Shown one piece after another: positions 33,439 through 43,281 of a DNA stretch of 64,000 nucleotides. The DNA is from Rickettsiales bacterium (GTDB taxonomy: Bacteria > Pseudomonadota > Alphaproteobacteria > Rickettsiales > JAJNBL01): contig JAJNBL010000008.1 in NCBI GenBank assembly GCA_021156175.1, positions 1 to 64,000 on the forward strand. Reading direction: 5' to 3'. The notes beneath the pieces were generated by a model. The model ran no database searches and had not been told where the DNA came from. It worked only from the letters and a program-made list of their open reading frames with translations. Both the position numbers and the translations under genes were made by a program. Numbering within the stretch: the stretch's first letter is position 1; each line of letters opens with the position of its first letter.

Positions 33439-36400
33439 TTAGTCTGCGCACTTAGTTTTGAAATCACCCCATGACCCATTTTTGTTACAGGTACGTTCGA
33501 ATTGCTTCATATCGGAGTTAGAGATACAACTCCATGGAGACACCCAACCATCATAGTTATTGTCATCCGGATCCCCCCCAGGAGCATTAATCCCTCCCAT
33601 GGTTCTCTGGAACAACACTCTCCAATCACAAGGGGATGCCGTACCTTCGAGGGTACACTGTGTATTATAGGTATTCGCTTTACAGAAACATTGCTCATCG
33701 CCTTGGTATTTCCAGACTCCTGCTTCACACGTAGCTGTACGCGCTGCAGGGTTCTCCGAATCCGATGCACAAACATTTATCACCGTTCCATCGTCAGAAG
33801 CAGGAACAGATGTACCCGACTTAGGATCGATTTCTGCCGGACATGACGCAGGGACACATTTGCCTGTCACATTTTCCCAGACGCCAGGTGTCGCAGGATT
33901 TTTCGAGCAGGTCGCTTCAAAGGTATTGTTATCGGTTTTATCCGGAGTCGCAAAGCCGGTTGCGCATTTTGCGGTCACCTTCTCATCCGGATTCCCTGTT
34001 TTCGTTATCACGTAACCCGCGCCCAAAGATTCTGCCACCGTCGGACATTGAGCGAGGCATGATTCCGTCAAGGATGACTTATCCCACACACCATCACCAT
34101 CAGCAACACCATCCGAATTACAACGCATCTTCGGCGTGTTACCACTCACGGTTCCATAACCTGCTTTACACTGACCGGCTCCTACTGTACCAGCCTTGGC
34201 CAACGCAAAATTTGCGTTCTCATAGGTAAAGGCTTGGCATCCACGTGGTACGCACGGATTCTGAATTGTATTGAATGCAGCCCAGGCTCCAACCCGCGTC
34301 TGTCCGGACGGGGACAATGGAGACGGGATTGTAAACTCCCTACATACACGGGTTGGCTTTATGATATTGCCGCTTCCGTCACGTTGTGGCGTATAGTTCG
34401 CATCCAAGCAGATTCTTCCTTGATTTGGAGCATTCGGGGAAGGGCTAGCCGCGCTAGTTCCAGTAGGATTATCTTCGCCTGAATTCGGATCGGTTGCAGC
34501 AACGGCTCCTGCTGCCCAATAGGTCGCATATTGTCCATCCGGCGTACCAGCAAGTGCGGCTTGGTTGTCTTCCTCGCAGGTGATACGTTCTGAGCAGGTC
34601 GCGGTGGCATTCGCCCATTGTGAAAACTCACCTTTATATTTGCCTGAAGCATCTTTCAGACGGACGCATTGGCGTGCAGGCAATGGCTCAGGATATGCAC
34701 CTGTCGGATTGGGCACACGGAATCCTGTCGCACAAATTCCCGTTACATCTTCTTTTATTGCAGCACTTTCAAGTTCGGTCGCTTCCCACAAAGCATTACC
34801 ATGCTTATCGAGATAGCCTTCCGGTGACATAATTTCTTCGCAAGGACGTGGAGGCGCCACAACGCATAGACCATCCGGCAAGACCGGAGAGGCAGCCCCC
34901 GGAGGAAGCGGCGTAGTCCCTACAATTTTCTGCACCTCACCGTTTAGCGGAGCAAAATAGTTTGCCACACAAATATACGGTAGGCTCTTGTCATAATTCA
35001 TCGCCGGATGGGTTGTTTTGTACGCACAGAATTTATGACCAAACATGGTTTTACAACGATCCGGGGAATCACCTGCCGTGAGTACGATACTCTGGCCGTT
35101 CAGCTTAAATTTGATTTTTGGACTATTATAGGCACTATCAATTCCCGTCCCTTCGACCATTGGGAATACCGTCCAACCCAGCGACATATCCATTACCCGG
35201 GGCTTACACCCCACATCGCGTATTCTTAGGTCATTGCCATCGATTTCTTCGACGCAATTATTGGTTTGATCTTCATCCATATACATACGGAAATTACGTG
35301 CGCCACCACCACTTGGATCTGTTAGTCCTCGCACTCCTCCATTGGCCGCAGGACGCCCCGTGGGAGGGAAGGGTTGATAATTGGGCGCACCCGCACCAGG
35401 ATATTCCCAACGTACATCCGCAAATTCGCTTGGCTTTATACGGAAAAGCACACGAATACTTGGATTAAAGAAGGTAGAATAAGCATCCGGTAGAGGCTTA
35501 GGCCTCGCATCTAACGCAAGATCACGCACTTCGGCCGTTGCAATCGGTGCGGTTAGCCGCTTACAGCAAGGCTCTGGCCCCGGCGCGAGAGGAACTTTGT
35601 AGCATACTTTAAGACCATTATTGTTGGTATCGTTTGAATAGGCTTGGCTCGAATCTTTGGCTTTAACTGTCCAATATTCCGCCATCATACTCGTCGCACC
35701 GAACTTGTACTGTTGATGTGGCGTACTTGTAACCACTTTGTTGTTACTGATTACAGACCATGGAGTTCGCACACCAAATGCACCATCCAATGCGACTGGA
35801 CCACCGGCGGCTACCGCAATCCCAGTACCCACCGCAATGAATGGCGCCAAAGGTCCGCCCATAAGAGACATAGTCATCAATGCCGTGACGGCTCCCGCCG
35901 TAACAGCACCTGTTGGAGCTTCATCTGCCGCACGCCATCCTGTCCCTGCACTCCATACACAGATAGAGGCACTTGGATTTTCGGTATTCATAACGCCGGC
36001 ATAAAATTCGGCCTTATCTACGTCCGCATCCGTATGTCCCCATTTGACGCTGTCGTAATCTTTAACACTCCAGTCAACGGAAAGAATTTTACTATAAATA
36101 TTCCCGCCGCTGCAGGTCTCGGCATCGCCCACCCAGAAGAGATCGGCGCGTATTTTAACTTTTGGAACCCAGTAGGTGGAGCAGTTATCATTCTGGGAAA
36201 CATAAGCATTACATTGCATTCCGCAATCGCTGCCGCCTTGTTTCAAGCCTTCGCACACCTGTTGGCAGCGCGCTTCGTCTGGCTTCCCCTTACAATATGC
36301 AAAACAACCGGCAGGGACGGAGTTGCACTGCGCTTCCGTCTCTTTTCCATCGCAATAGGCAGTACGGCCGCTCGGTACGACACAAGAAATTTCCTTACAG

Positions 36401-37161
36401 TCGATTTTCGCCTGCTCATAAATTTCAAGCATGGTACAGGTGTTGGACTGCTTTGCTGCATCACAACGTTGCTTTGCCTGAAGGTACTCTGGAGTATTTT
36501 TAAAACCGCTTTTAGTGTCAAGCCAGTCAACAAATGGTTGTTGAGCAGAGATAACGAAACTTTTTACCCCCTGCTGATAAGCATCGATCGTCGAATAGTC
36601 CCTACGCAGTGGTCCACCAATGGAGGCCATGTAGGCATCAACCGCCGCCACATACTCAGCTTCCTTTACTGTCCCATCGGCATTGAAGTAGTTTTCGATA
36701 CTCGGGATTAACTTTAAGTCCGGCAATAACGGTGCCGGCTCTGTCTTGTTACGTGTTAAGGCATCTTCACAGCGGAACTGGCATTCCGCAGGAACATTGC
36801 ATTTTGTAAGACATTTTGTATCTCCTGCCGGGCAGCTGGCTGTACAGAAGGGAGTGTAATAGGTCGTGTTGATGATTGAAGAGGCATTGGCGATCTCCGG
36901 CAGCATTGCCTCGCATTGACTCTTACAGCTACCGAATACACTTCCTGTAGCGGCGCTGGAGATAGTATCACACGCAGGAACGGGTTCGGTATATGTTCCT
37001 GCCTCGCATATTACTGCCGCACGAACACTGGAAGGCGTTATGAGTCCGATACATACAAAGAAGGCCAACAAAAGCAGCCGAACAGACAAAGGAATCGGGC
37101 ATCCAAAAGTGTTGGATTTTGGCTTTAGTGTCTGGGATTGCCGTTGGCAACGAATATTCAA
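33439..37161 (-). CDS. Large cysteine-rich secreted protein with sushi-like modules
   Basis: A 1,240-residue protein of no family I can name. The N-terminal part has a secretion signal: a basic stretch, the helix L-L-L-L-A-F-F-V-C-I-G-L-I and a likely cleavage after S-S-V-R-A. Cysteines are very frequent. Residues 50-330 hold clustered pairs (for example C-Q-F-R-C-E-D and C-G-M-Q-C-N). Around 420-460 one glycine/alanine-rich hydrophobic stretch could insert in a membrane. From about 760 to the end, modules C-x-x-G-F...C...W...C recall the complement-control (sushi) pattern. Tyr/Pro-rich linkers separate them. It would need disulfide formation outside the cytoplasm. It lies 180 bp after virB4 on the same strand, so it may be a surface component of that T4SS; F-type TraN is a loose analogy only. 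Confidence 0.75.
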   Translation of the reverse strand: MNIRCQRQSQTLKPKSNTFGCPIPLSVRLLLLAFFVCIGLITPSSVRAAVICEAGTYTEPVPACDTISSAATGSVFGSCKSQCEAMLPEIANASSIINTTYYTPFCTASCPAGDTKCLTKCNVPAECQFRCEDALTRNKTEPAPLLPDLKLIPSIENYFNADGTVKEAEYVAAVDAYMASIGGPLRRDYSTIDAYQQGVKSFVISAQQPFVDWLDTKSGFKNTPEYLQAKQRCDAAKQSNTCTMLEIYEQAKIDCKEISCVVPSGRTAYCDGKETEAQCNSVPAGCFAYCKGKPDEARCQQVCEGLKQGGSDCGMQCNAYVSQNDNCSTYWVPKVKIRADLFWVGDAETCSGGNIYSKILSVDWSVKDYDSVKWGHTDADVDKAEFYAGVMNTENPSASICVWSAGTGWRAADEAPTGAVTAGAVTALMTMSLMGGPLAPFIAVGTGIAVAAGGPVALDGAFGVRTPWSVISNNKVVTSTPHQQYKFGATSMMAEYWTVKAKDSSQAYSNDTNNNGLKVCYKVPLAPGPEPCCKRLTAPIATAEVRDLALDARPKPLPDAYSTFFNPSIRVLFRIKPSEFADVRWEYPGAGAPNYQPFPPTGRPAANGGVRGLTDPSGGGARNFRMYMDEDQTNNCVEEIDGNDLRIRDVGCKPRVMDMSLGWTVFPMVEGTGIDSAYNSPKIKFKLNGQSIVLTAGDSPDRCKTMFGHKFCAYKTTHPAMNYDKSLPYICVANYFAPLNGEVQKIVGTTPLPPGAASPVLPDGLCVVAPPRPCEEIMSPEGYLDKHGNALWEATELESAAIKEDVTGICATGFRVPNPTGAYPEPLPARQCVRLKDASGKYKGEFSQWANATATCSERITCEEDNQAALAGTPDGQYATYWAAGAVAATDPNSGEDNPTGTSAASPSPNAPNQGRICLDANYTPQRDGSGNIIKPTRVCREFTIPSPLSPSGQTRVGAWAAFNTIQNPCVPRGCQAFTYENANFALAKAGTVGAGQCKAGYGTVSGNTPKMRCNSDGVADGDGVWDKSSLTESCLAQCPTVAESLGAGYVITKTGNPDEKVTAKCATGFATPDKTDNNTFEATCSKNPATPGVWENVTGKCVPASCPAEIDPKSGTSVPASDDGTVINVCASDSENPAARTATCEAGVWKYQGDEQCFCKANTYNTQCTLEGTASPCDWRVLFQRTMGGINAPGGDPDDNNYDGWVSPWSCISNSDMKQFERTCNKNGSWGDFKTKCAD

Positions 37162-37312
37162 CGATGCACTCCGCCCGTATTAACCTCTGGGATACTGTTT
37201 CTTCTGCATAAAAGGCAGAATACGTCCCGTTGTACTTATATACACGAATTATACGAAATAAATATTAAATATTTTTGTCAGACGAATTTTTTATGCTTTT
37301 GCAAATGAAAAG

Positions 37313-37344
37313 AGGAGTAAATCTGCCACTTATGGTAGAATTTA
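37313..37344 (-). other. Hairpin overlapping the virB4 stop codon
   Basis: The inverted repeat GTAAATCTGCCA / TGGTAGAATTTAC includes the TAA stop of virB4, and outer CTCCTCTTT / AAAGAGGAG arms extend it. There is no T-run, so it may attenuate rather than end transcription into the cysteine-rich gene. Confidence 0.45.
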
Positions 37345-39756
37345 CCCACCCACCTCCTCTTTATAGAGAAGATTATAGAATACCGGCACCCAGGCCTCGG
37401 GCTCATTGGCACCAGCATCTCGGATGGCTTGTTCCATAAGTTCAACCTTCTTCTCGTCCCCAGAAAGGATCGAAAGCTCTTCCATTCCGCTTAAATCCAA
37501 CCGTGCAATAATGGCATCGGTCCCTTGTTTTAAAAGGAAATGGCGCTTTTCTTTATTCATGGAGGTTAAAAGCCGATATTCCTCGCTGCTTAGGCCAAAT
37601 ACCTGCTCATATACACGCGTTGCCTTAGGATTCGGGAGATAAATCTGAGTAGCCGTTTTTTCTACAATTGACCGCGTAATCTGGCTGTGACTTGCATCTT
37701 CCATGCTTTCTGTTGCAAAAATTACCATGGCGTTACGGGCTTTTATACGCTCTAACCAATCTTCCAAATCCGGCGCAAATAACGGATTATCTACAAGCTT
37801 CCAGGCCTCATCGAGCACAATAATCGCAGGCTCTCCATCAAGCTTTGTTTCAATCCGGTAGAACAAGTACGATAATACAGGCCCCAGCAGCTTAGGCTCA
37901 TCGACCACAGCATTCATCGCAAAGCCGTATATTTTCTGGTCTTCGACATCAAATGCATCCGTCCGTTGATCGAACAGATAGGCATAACTCCCGCTACCAA
38001 ACCACGGCTGAAGGCGCTGTACCATATGTACCGCACCCAACGCCTGAAACATTTTTGCGACATTGAGTAACGTACGCTGCTCTGGCATTAAGGTATAAAG
38101 CTTGTTCACCACCGCATCCACCAGCCGTTCATCCGCAGCTTCCAGCAATACGCCTTCCGCCGTTAAGACATAGCCTAACCATTTCACCAGGAACCGCCGA
38201 TTATTCGCTGTATCCGAAAGCCCAAGAGGATTAAGGGCACACGACGGCGCTTTACCGGGCTGTGTCGCTTCGATACTGTGATAACTCCCACCCAACGCCT
38301 GCACAAACACTGTGGATGCATGGGAATAATCAAGATAAAACAGCTTATTTTTGAACTTCCGCGCTTCCGATACCAGGAAGTTCACCAGCACCGTTTTCCC
38401 CTGCCCATAAGGTCCGACCACGAGGGTGTGGCCATTATCACCAATATGGAAATTGAAAAAATAGGGCGTTCCTGCTTCCGTATGGAAAATTGTTGCCGCA
38501 GGCCCCCAATGGTTGGCAGAGCTTTTACCTGCAGGGAAGTTATGCAGCGACGCAAATCCCGCAATCCGTGCGGTATCAATATAATTCTGACGGCACAAGA
38601 ACCGGAAATTCGCCGGCAATTGCGACCAATAGGTTTGCTCCATCCGCAAATCTTCGCGCACTGCGACGACGCCCATATTCCCAAGCTCATACATTGCATT
38701 GCGCATGTCTTCTTGGAGCTGCTCTAGGGAACCCGCCACGCACATGATGGTAAGCTGATGCTGGCAGAAATCCACCAGCGAGCCCGTATCATTTTTCATG
38801 ATCTCCGTAATGCCGGATTGATAGGCAACATCATCGGCACCGCTGACCTCAAGCAGTTCACTCAACTCCTTAAAATCCTTCACGGCCTCATCGCGTTTTA
38901 CAAAATCCACGCTTTGGGTAACGATAAAACGCTGCGGCAGCTGGAGTAATGCATCCAAGATCTTCGTCGAGAGTTCGTGATATTCTTTAAGCGTCAGGAT
39001 AGCGCCAAAATGCTTCTCCCGATCACCAATCACTTCAAAAGCATTATTCCCAAACGCAATACGGCTGCGGGGGAGATAATGCGAAATATCAGAGACCGGC
39101 ATTTTTACCGGCGCTTCTTCCAGATTAATAATCCGCGCCAGAAACTGGAGCGGTTCGGAATAGGTGATTCCACTTTCCTGATACAGCCCTAAGCGTTTTG
39201 CTCCGAAATTTTCTAAGGATACCAACATCCGCTCGACCGTGCGATTAAGATCCTCATGAGCGGCCTCCAAATGCGCCTCATGGCTCCGCTGGAGCAGCGG
39301 AGGATAAAGCGAGCGCAAGAAATCTACCGGGCTCGTCACCTTCACCGGCTGGCCATCATAAATAATGGATACATACAGCGTATTGACGTACTTATTTTCC
39401 CATTCGTGCTTGGTACGCCAAGCGTAATTTAAGAATGCAGCAAAGTTATTATCGTAGGTTCCGCCGGGATCGAGGTTCGTGCGCTTACGAATCGTATGGA
39501 ACCACAGCGCAATCCGGTTGGTTTCGATATTATCGAGCACTGAACGCCGCACCGCCTCGCGCAACGCCACTTTCACCCGGCCAACGGTTTCATACGAAAA
39601 TCCGGTAATTTTTATCACCTGGACCAATTCACCATTTTTGGTGAGCAGCGTATGGGGATCATAGTGGCAGGCATAGGGAATAAAGTCTGCAAACGGCACT
39701 TCATGCTGCTGACTGATAAGAGCGGTGATTGGTTTTTTCTTGGAAAATACCGTCAT
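37342..39756 (-). CDS. virB4: Type IV secretion ATPase VirB4
   Basis: An 804-residue ATPase that powers substrate transfer or pilus assembly at the inner-membrane face of a type IV secretion system. The start F-I-P-Y-A-C-H-Y-D-P-H-T-L-L-T-K-N-G-E-L-V-Q closely resembles Rickettsiales RvhB4. Walker A is G-P-Y-G-Q-G-K-T (448-455) and Walker B I-I-V-L-D-E (645-650), followed by A-W-K-L-V. F-A-T-E-S and Q-I-Y-L-P-N-P-K are also CagE/TrbE/VirB4 features. All motifs are intact, so it should be active. No other vir genes flank it: downstream is the cysteine-rich protein and upstream an ankyrin gene with its own terminator. The rest of the system must be elsewhere. Confidence 0.92.
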   Translation of the reverse strand: MTVFSKKKPITALISQQHEVPFADFIPYACHYDPHTLLTKNGELVQVIKITGFSYETVGRVKVALREAVRRSVLDNIETNRIALWFHTIRKRTNLDPGGTYDNNFAAFLNYAWRTKHEWENKYVNTLYVSIIYDGQPVKVTSPVDFLRSLYPPLLQRSHEAHLEAAHEDLNRTVERMLVSLENFGAKRLGLYQESGITYSEPLQFLARIINLEEAPVKMPVSDISHYLPRSRIAFGNNAFEVIGDREKHFGAILTLKEYHELSTKILDALLQLPQRFIVTQSVDFVKRDEAVKDFKELSELLEVSGADDVAYQSGITEIMKNDTGSLVDFCQHQLTIMCVAGSLEQLQEDMRNAMYELGNMGVVAVREDLRMEQTYWSQLPANFRFLCRQNYIDTARIAGFASLHNFPAGKSSANHWGPAATIFHTEAGTPYFFNFHIGDNGHTLVVGPYGQGKTVLVNFLVSEARKFKNKLFYLDYSHASTVFVQALGGSYHSIEATQPGKAPSCALNPLGLSDTANNRRFLVKWLGYVLTAEGVLLEAADERLVDAVVNKLYTLMPEQRTLLNVAKMFQALGAVHMVQRLQPWFGSGSYAYLFDQRTDAFDVEDQKIYGFAMNAVVDEPKLLGPVLSYLFYRIETKLDGEPAIIVLDEAWKLVDNPLFAPDLEDWLERIKARNAMVIFATESMEDASHSQITRSIVEKTATQIYLPNPKATRVYEQVFGLSSEEYRLLTSMNKEKRHFLLKQGTDAIIARLDLSGMEELSILSGDEKKVELMEQAIRDAGANEPEAWVPVFYNLLYKEEVGG

Positions 39757-39857
39757 TAGTACCTGTAATACCTAAACTAAGGTGCAATTTATCAACTAAA
39801 ATAGGGAACATTGCCTAACATACCCTTAACAATAGAGATGGCAAGCGTCTTGCATAT

Positions 39858-39890
39858 AAAAAATCCGCGAGGAGTGCTCGCGGAGTTTTA
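39858..39890 (-). terminator. Terminator of the ankyrin-repeat gene
   Basis: On the minus strand CTCCGCGAG / CTCGCGGA with a short loop and TTTTTTA tail, 20 bp after the ankyrin stop. It isolates that gene from virB4. Confidence 0.85.
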
Positions 39891-39909
39891 GCTAAAATGA
39901 ATTCGATAA

Positions 39910-41361
39910 TTATAGTTGGGCTTGGTTGGGTTGAGTCTGCATCCGAGAAGCTTCAATCGTTTCTGTCAGGGTTTCGGCTCTTGCTTCTATAATCTCACCA
40001 ATCGCATCGGCAGCATTACGACGTGCAACTTTTTCGGAGAAGAGTTTTGATGTTTCTGCTTTCGCTACGTTTCGCACTTTTTTGAGAGTATTTAAATTTT
40101 TGGTGTTATCTTCGTCATTAAACAATGACTTGGAAAGCTTATGTTCTGTGAAGATATCATACAATATTTGCCACGATGCCCCACCTCCCATTTTGGCCAT
40201 GATGCTTGATACCTCGTCGCTTGCGTCTTTTTGTAACTCTTGACGGAATTTTACGGGTGTGAGCGCTTCAACATTGACGTGATTTCGTAAGGTGAAATAT
40301 ACATTCCCTTCGGCATCCTGATGTGTTCCAAATAGTTGGTCGAACACCGGACTATCGTTTTCAATGCCAAGCCATTCTTTGGCTTGGGCGACATCTGGTT
40401 GTTCAAGATGTGCGCCGGCGGAAAGGAGAAGTTTTATTAATGCTTCATGTCCCCCCATGACTGCATAATTCAGAGGTGTAAAGCCTTCCTTATTCTGGGC
40501 ATTCACATCTGCGCCATTTTTAATAAGGAATTCCACATTTTTCCAATTGTCGTCTCGAGCCCGGCTAATCACTAAATGCAAAAGAGTAAAGCCTTCTTTA
40601 TTCTTAGTATTAGCATCTGCACCTCCTTTAATAAGGAGTTCTATCATATCATTATAATAGTCCCAATGATCATGGTCATCGTCGTCACTATACTTGAAAG
40701 TCGCCAAATCTAAGGGAGTAAAACCTTCATTATTCTTTGCATTAACATCTGCACCTTTTTTAATAAGAAACTTTGCTTTTCCACAATGACTATCTTCAGC
40801 TGCCAAATGCAGCGGGGTAAAACCCTTTTTATTCTTAGCATTTACATCTGCGCCATTTTTGATAAAGAGTTCTGAAAGTCCTTCAATAGCCAAATGCAGG
40901 GGAGTGTACCCAAGCTCATCCGGAGCATTAACCTTAGCACCTTTTTCAATAAAAAATGTGGCCATTCTAAAACGCACCCATGAACTCTCATAACCCCTAT
41001 TGGTTGTGGCATGTAGGGGTGTACGGCCAGCCGCATCCACAGCATTAACATCTGCGCCATTCTGGCTAAGGAATTGTGCTACCTCTTCATTTTGAGCCCA
41101 ACACAAGGAAGGGCTTCCTTTCTTATCCATAGCTTTAATATCTAGGCCATTTTCGATAAGAAATTTTACCACCTCCTCCTTATCTGCCCAGCCCAAGATG
41201 GGAAAACCCCTTTTATTCACTGCATGAATATCTGCGCCTACTTTAATCAGAACCCGCATTTGGGGTAAATTTCCGTCTCTTACCGTTTTCCATAATAGCT
41301 TATTCAGTTGATGCTTCTCTTCTTCCGTAAGAAAAAGCTTGTGCTCGGTGTTCTTACTCAT
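39910..41361 (-). CDS. Ankyrin-repeat protein
   Basis: A 483-residue protein with about nine ankyrin repeats between residues 30 and 335, most ending in (I/K)-N-G-A-D-V-N-A-K-N-K-x-G-F-T-P-L-H-L-A. Some loops are enlarged, including one with D-D-D-D-H-D-H-W-D. The remaining C-terminal 150 residues are charged and predicted helical, ending in the polar tail Q-T-Q-P-N-Q-A-Q-L. There is no signal peptide or membrane helix. In host-associated bacteria such proteins are frequent T4SS effectors; the adjacent virB4 makes that possible, but it is only context. Neighbouring repeats are similar at DNA level, hinting at internal duplication. Confidence 0.88.
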   Translation of the reverse strand: MSKNTEHKLFLTEEEKHQLNKLLWKTVRDGNLPQMRVLIKVGADIHAVNKRGFPILGWADKEEVVKFLIENGLDIKAMDKKGSPSLCWAQNEEVAQFLSQNGADVNAVDAAGRTPLHATTNRGYESSWVRFRMATFFIEKGAKVNAPDELGYTPLHLAIEGLSELFIKNGADVNAKNKKGFTPLHLAAEDSHCGKAKFLIKKGADVNAKNNEGFTPLDLATFKYSDDDDHDHWDYYNDMIELLIKGGADANTKNKEGFTLLHLVISRARDDNWKNVEFLIKNGADVNAQNKEGFTPLNYAVMGGHEALIKLLLSAGAHLEQPDVAQAKEWLGIENDSPVFDQLFGTHQDAEGNVYFTLRNHVNVEALTPVKFRQELQKDASDEVSSIMAKMGGGASWQILYDIFTEHKLSKSLFNDEDNTKNLNTLKKVRNVAKAETSKLFSEKVARRNAADAIGEIIEARAETLTETIEASRMQTQPNQAQL

Positions 41362-41504
41362 AGCTTCGTTCCTTCACATTGTCGTAGGTTACTGAGAGCG
41401 GAGTGTACATTAATTTATTATAAATTTCAACCATATCGATATTTTGTCAATTCACAGATGAAATTCTTTCTATTTTTCCTACTTTTTGGCTCTTCATCTT
41501 TACC

Positions 41505-41532
41505 TTGTGGCTTTCCATAAGCTCCGTATAAT
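41505..41532 (+). promoter_or_regulatory. Promoter of metC
   Basis: TTGTGG (41505-41510), 16 bp, perfect TATAAT (41527-41532). The metC ATG is 29 bp further, with AAGGAA as ribosome site. Confidence 0.6.
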
Positions 41533-41561
41533 AGGCGCTTTAGACACACAAGGAACCGCTT

Positions 41562-42767
41562 ATGAAAAAAGAAACCTTAGCCATCCAAGCAGGCCGCAGA
41601 CCCTTAGAACACGAAGGATCGGTGAATCCTCCTATTCATCAAACCTCCACGATTCTGTTCCCGACGCTCAACGATTATTACGAGGCAGAACGCGGTACAC
41701 CGTTTTATCAGACCTCCAAACATACCGCGTCCGATGAAACGGCGATGGATTACGGCTATGGTATTTCGACCAACCCTACGGTTTTCGCACTCCAGGAAGC
41801 CTGCATTGCCTTAGAAGGCGCTGATCATGCACTTATTTACCCTTCCGGCTTGCAGGCGATTACATCAGCGCTTCTGGCATTCCTTAAAGCCGGCGATCAT
41901 ATTTTGGTCGTCGATACGATCTATGGCCCTACCCGCCGTTTTTGCAATAATGAACTTAAGCGCTTCGGGGTGGAAACCACCTTCTACGATCCCTTGATTG
42001 GCGAAGGTATTCGCGACCTTATCCAGGACAATACCCGCATCGTTTTCACCGAAAGCCCCGGCTCCATTACCTTTGAAATTCAGGATATTCCGACGATTTC
42101 GAGAGTCGCTAAATCCATCCGCGAAGATATCATCATTCTGATGGATAATTCCTGGGCAACGCCGCTCTTTTTTGATCCTTTTGCCCATGGCGTGGATGTC
42201 GCTATCCAGGCAGCGACTAAATATATTGGCGGGCATTCGGATGTATTGCTTGGCATTGTGACCTGCAAGAAAAAGCATTTTTCAGCACTTTACCGCAATT
42301 ACCGGCATTTAGGTGCAAGCCCCTCCCCGCATGCATGTTATCTAGCACAGCGTGGAATCCGTACGCTTGCCGTACGCCTCAAACAGCATCAGGAAACCGC
42401 ACTTTCCCTTGCTAAACAGCTAAAAAACCATCCAAAAGTCTCACGCGTTCTCCACCCCGCACTCCCCGATTGCCCTGGGCATGAACTTTGGAAACGCGAT
42501 TTTACCGGAGCGACCGGCCTATTTTCTATCATTTTGGATAGGCATTACAACATCCCAGAGCTTTCAAAAATGATCGATCCAATGAAGCATTTTGGCATTG
42601 GGTGCTCTTGGGGTGGGTTCGAAAGCCTAATCCTGGCGCTGAACCCCGTCACCGTCCGCACCGCTGCTCCGTGGAAAGCGGAAGGTTCGCTGATCCGGAT
42701 TTATGCAGGGCTAGAAGCCGTTGAAGACCTTGCCCAGGATTTCGAAGACGCACTCAAACGGCTATAA
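41562..42767 (+). CDS. metC: Cystathionine beta-lyase (trans-sulfuration PLP enzyme)
   Basis: A 401-residue Cys/Met-metabolism PLP enzyme. Y-P-S-G-L-Q-A-I-T-S-A-L binds the cofactor phosphate, D-N-S-W-A-T-P-L holds the ring-binding Asp, and A-A-T-K-Y-I-G-G-H-S-D contains PLP Lys220. P-D-C-P-G-H-E-L-W-K-R-D-F-T-G and G-I-G-C-S-W-G-G-F-E-S-L are typical of MetC rather than MetB. It cleaves cystathionine to homocysteine, pyruvate and ammonia, feeding methionine synthesis with metF (12.4 kb). It has its own promoter and is divergent from the ankyrin gene. Confidence 0.93.
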   Translation: MKKETLAIQAGRRPLEHEGSVNPPIHQTSTILFPTLNDYYEAERGTPFYQTSKHTASDETAMDYGYGISTNPTVFALQEACIALEGADHALIYPSGLQAITSALLAFLKAGDHILVVDTIYGPTRRFCNNELKRFGVETTFYDPLIGEGIRDLIQDNTRIVFTESPGSITFEIQDIPTISRVAKSIREDIIILMDNSWATPLFFDPFAHGVDVAIQAATKYIGGHSDVLLGIVTCKKKHFSALYRNYRHLGASPSPHACYLAQRGIRTLAVRLKQHQETALSLAKQLKNHPKVSRVLHPALPDCPGHELWKRDFTGATGLFSIILDRHYNIPELSKMIDPMKHFGIGCSWGGFESLILALNPVTVRTAAPWKAEGSLIRIYAGLEAVEDLAQDFEDALKRL

Positions 42768-42875
42768 ACGAACTCTATCTAGCGGTTCCAGCCAACCTAG
42801 TCATCAAAGTTTTATATTGCCATGGTATTGTAAAGAAGGTAGATTCCTAAAAACTCACAGAAACTTAGGTTATTT

Positions 42876-43163
42876 ATGTTCACCAACCCCTTTTATCTTA
42901 TGTCCCAACTCCCAAAAGCAGCAATGCGCGGGATATTGATGGTTGTCCAAAACTGGCAGTTGCTGATCCTTATCCCTGTTGTGGCCATTACCTGGACAAT
43001 TCTGAGTAAATTCCTGGATAAAGACTTCCAACCGAAGGGGCCCTTGAAAGAAATACAATTCTTTATCGCTAGCCATTTGCAGGATATTGCAGATACAGCG
43101 GACCGTTGCGGGGGTCAAATCTTCGATCCTTACGCGTTTATGGATTGCGTTGGCAAGAAGTAG
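42876..43163 (+). CDS. Hypothetical small membrane protein
   Basis: A 95-residue protein with one clear hydrophobic helix (about 26-45, W-Q-L-L-I-L-I-P-V-V-A-I-T-W). A basic/polar segment F-L-D-K-D-F-Q-P-K-G-P-L-K-E follows, then two C-terminal cysteines (D-R-C-G-G and D-C-V-G-K-K). The ribosome site is weak (AGG). I do not recognise the family. It is on the same strand as metC, 108 bp downstream, and ends 74 bp before the tRNA-Gly promoter. Coding status is likely but not certain. Confidence 0.5.
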   Translation: MFTNPFYLMSQLPKAAMRGILMVVQNWQLLILIPVVAITWTILSKFLDKDFQPKGPLKEIQFFIASHLQDIADTADRCGGQIFDPYAFMDCVGKK

Positions 43164-43236
43164 CTTCTTATCCTCCTGTAGCAAAAAGGCTTTTTCCTTA
43201 GTCTTTTCGATACAGGAAATAAAGTAAAATTCTCTA

Positions 43237-43264
43237 TTGCAAAATCTTTCAGATTCCCTATATT
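43237..43264 (+). promoter_or_regulatory. Promoter of tRNA-Gly
   Basis: TTGCAA (43237-43242), 16 bp, TATATT (43259-43264), 17 bp before the tRNA. Confidence 0.6.
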
Positions 43265-43281
43265 CGCCCACACACTGTAAT

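Noticed and set aside
35644-36711. 355-codon plus-strand frame opposite the cysteine-rich gene
   Set aside because: Composition is rich in H, R, W and C with no family motif and no ribosome site. The minus-strand protein has a signal peptide and ordered cysteine modules.
39910-41361. Eukaryotic contamination suggested by ankyrin repeats
   Set aside because: The gene is uninterrupted, has a bacterial terminator and sits between bacterial genes.
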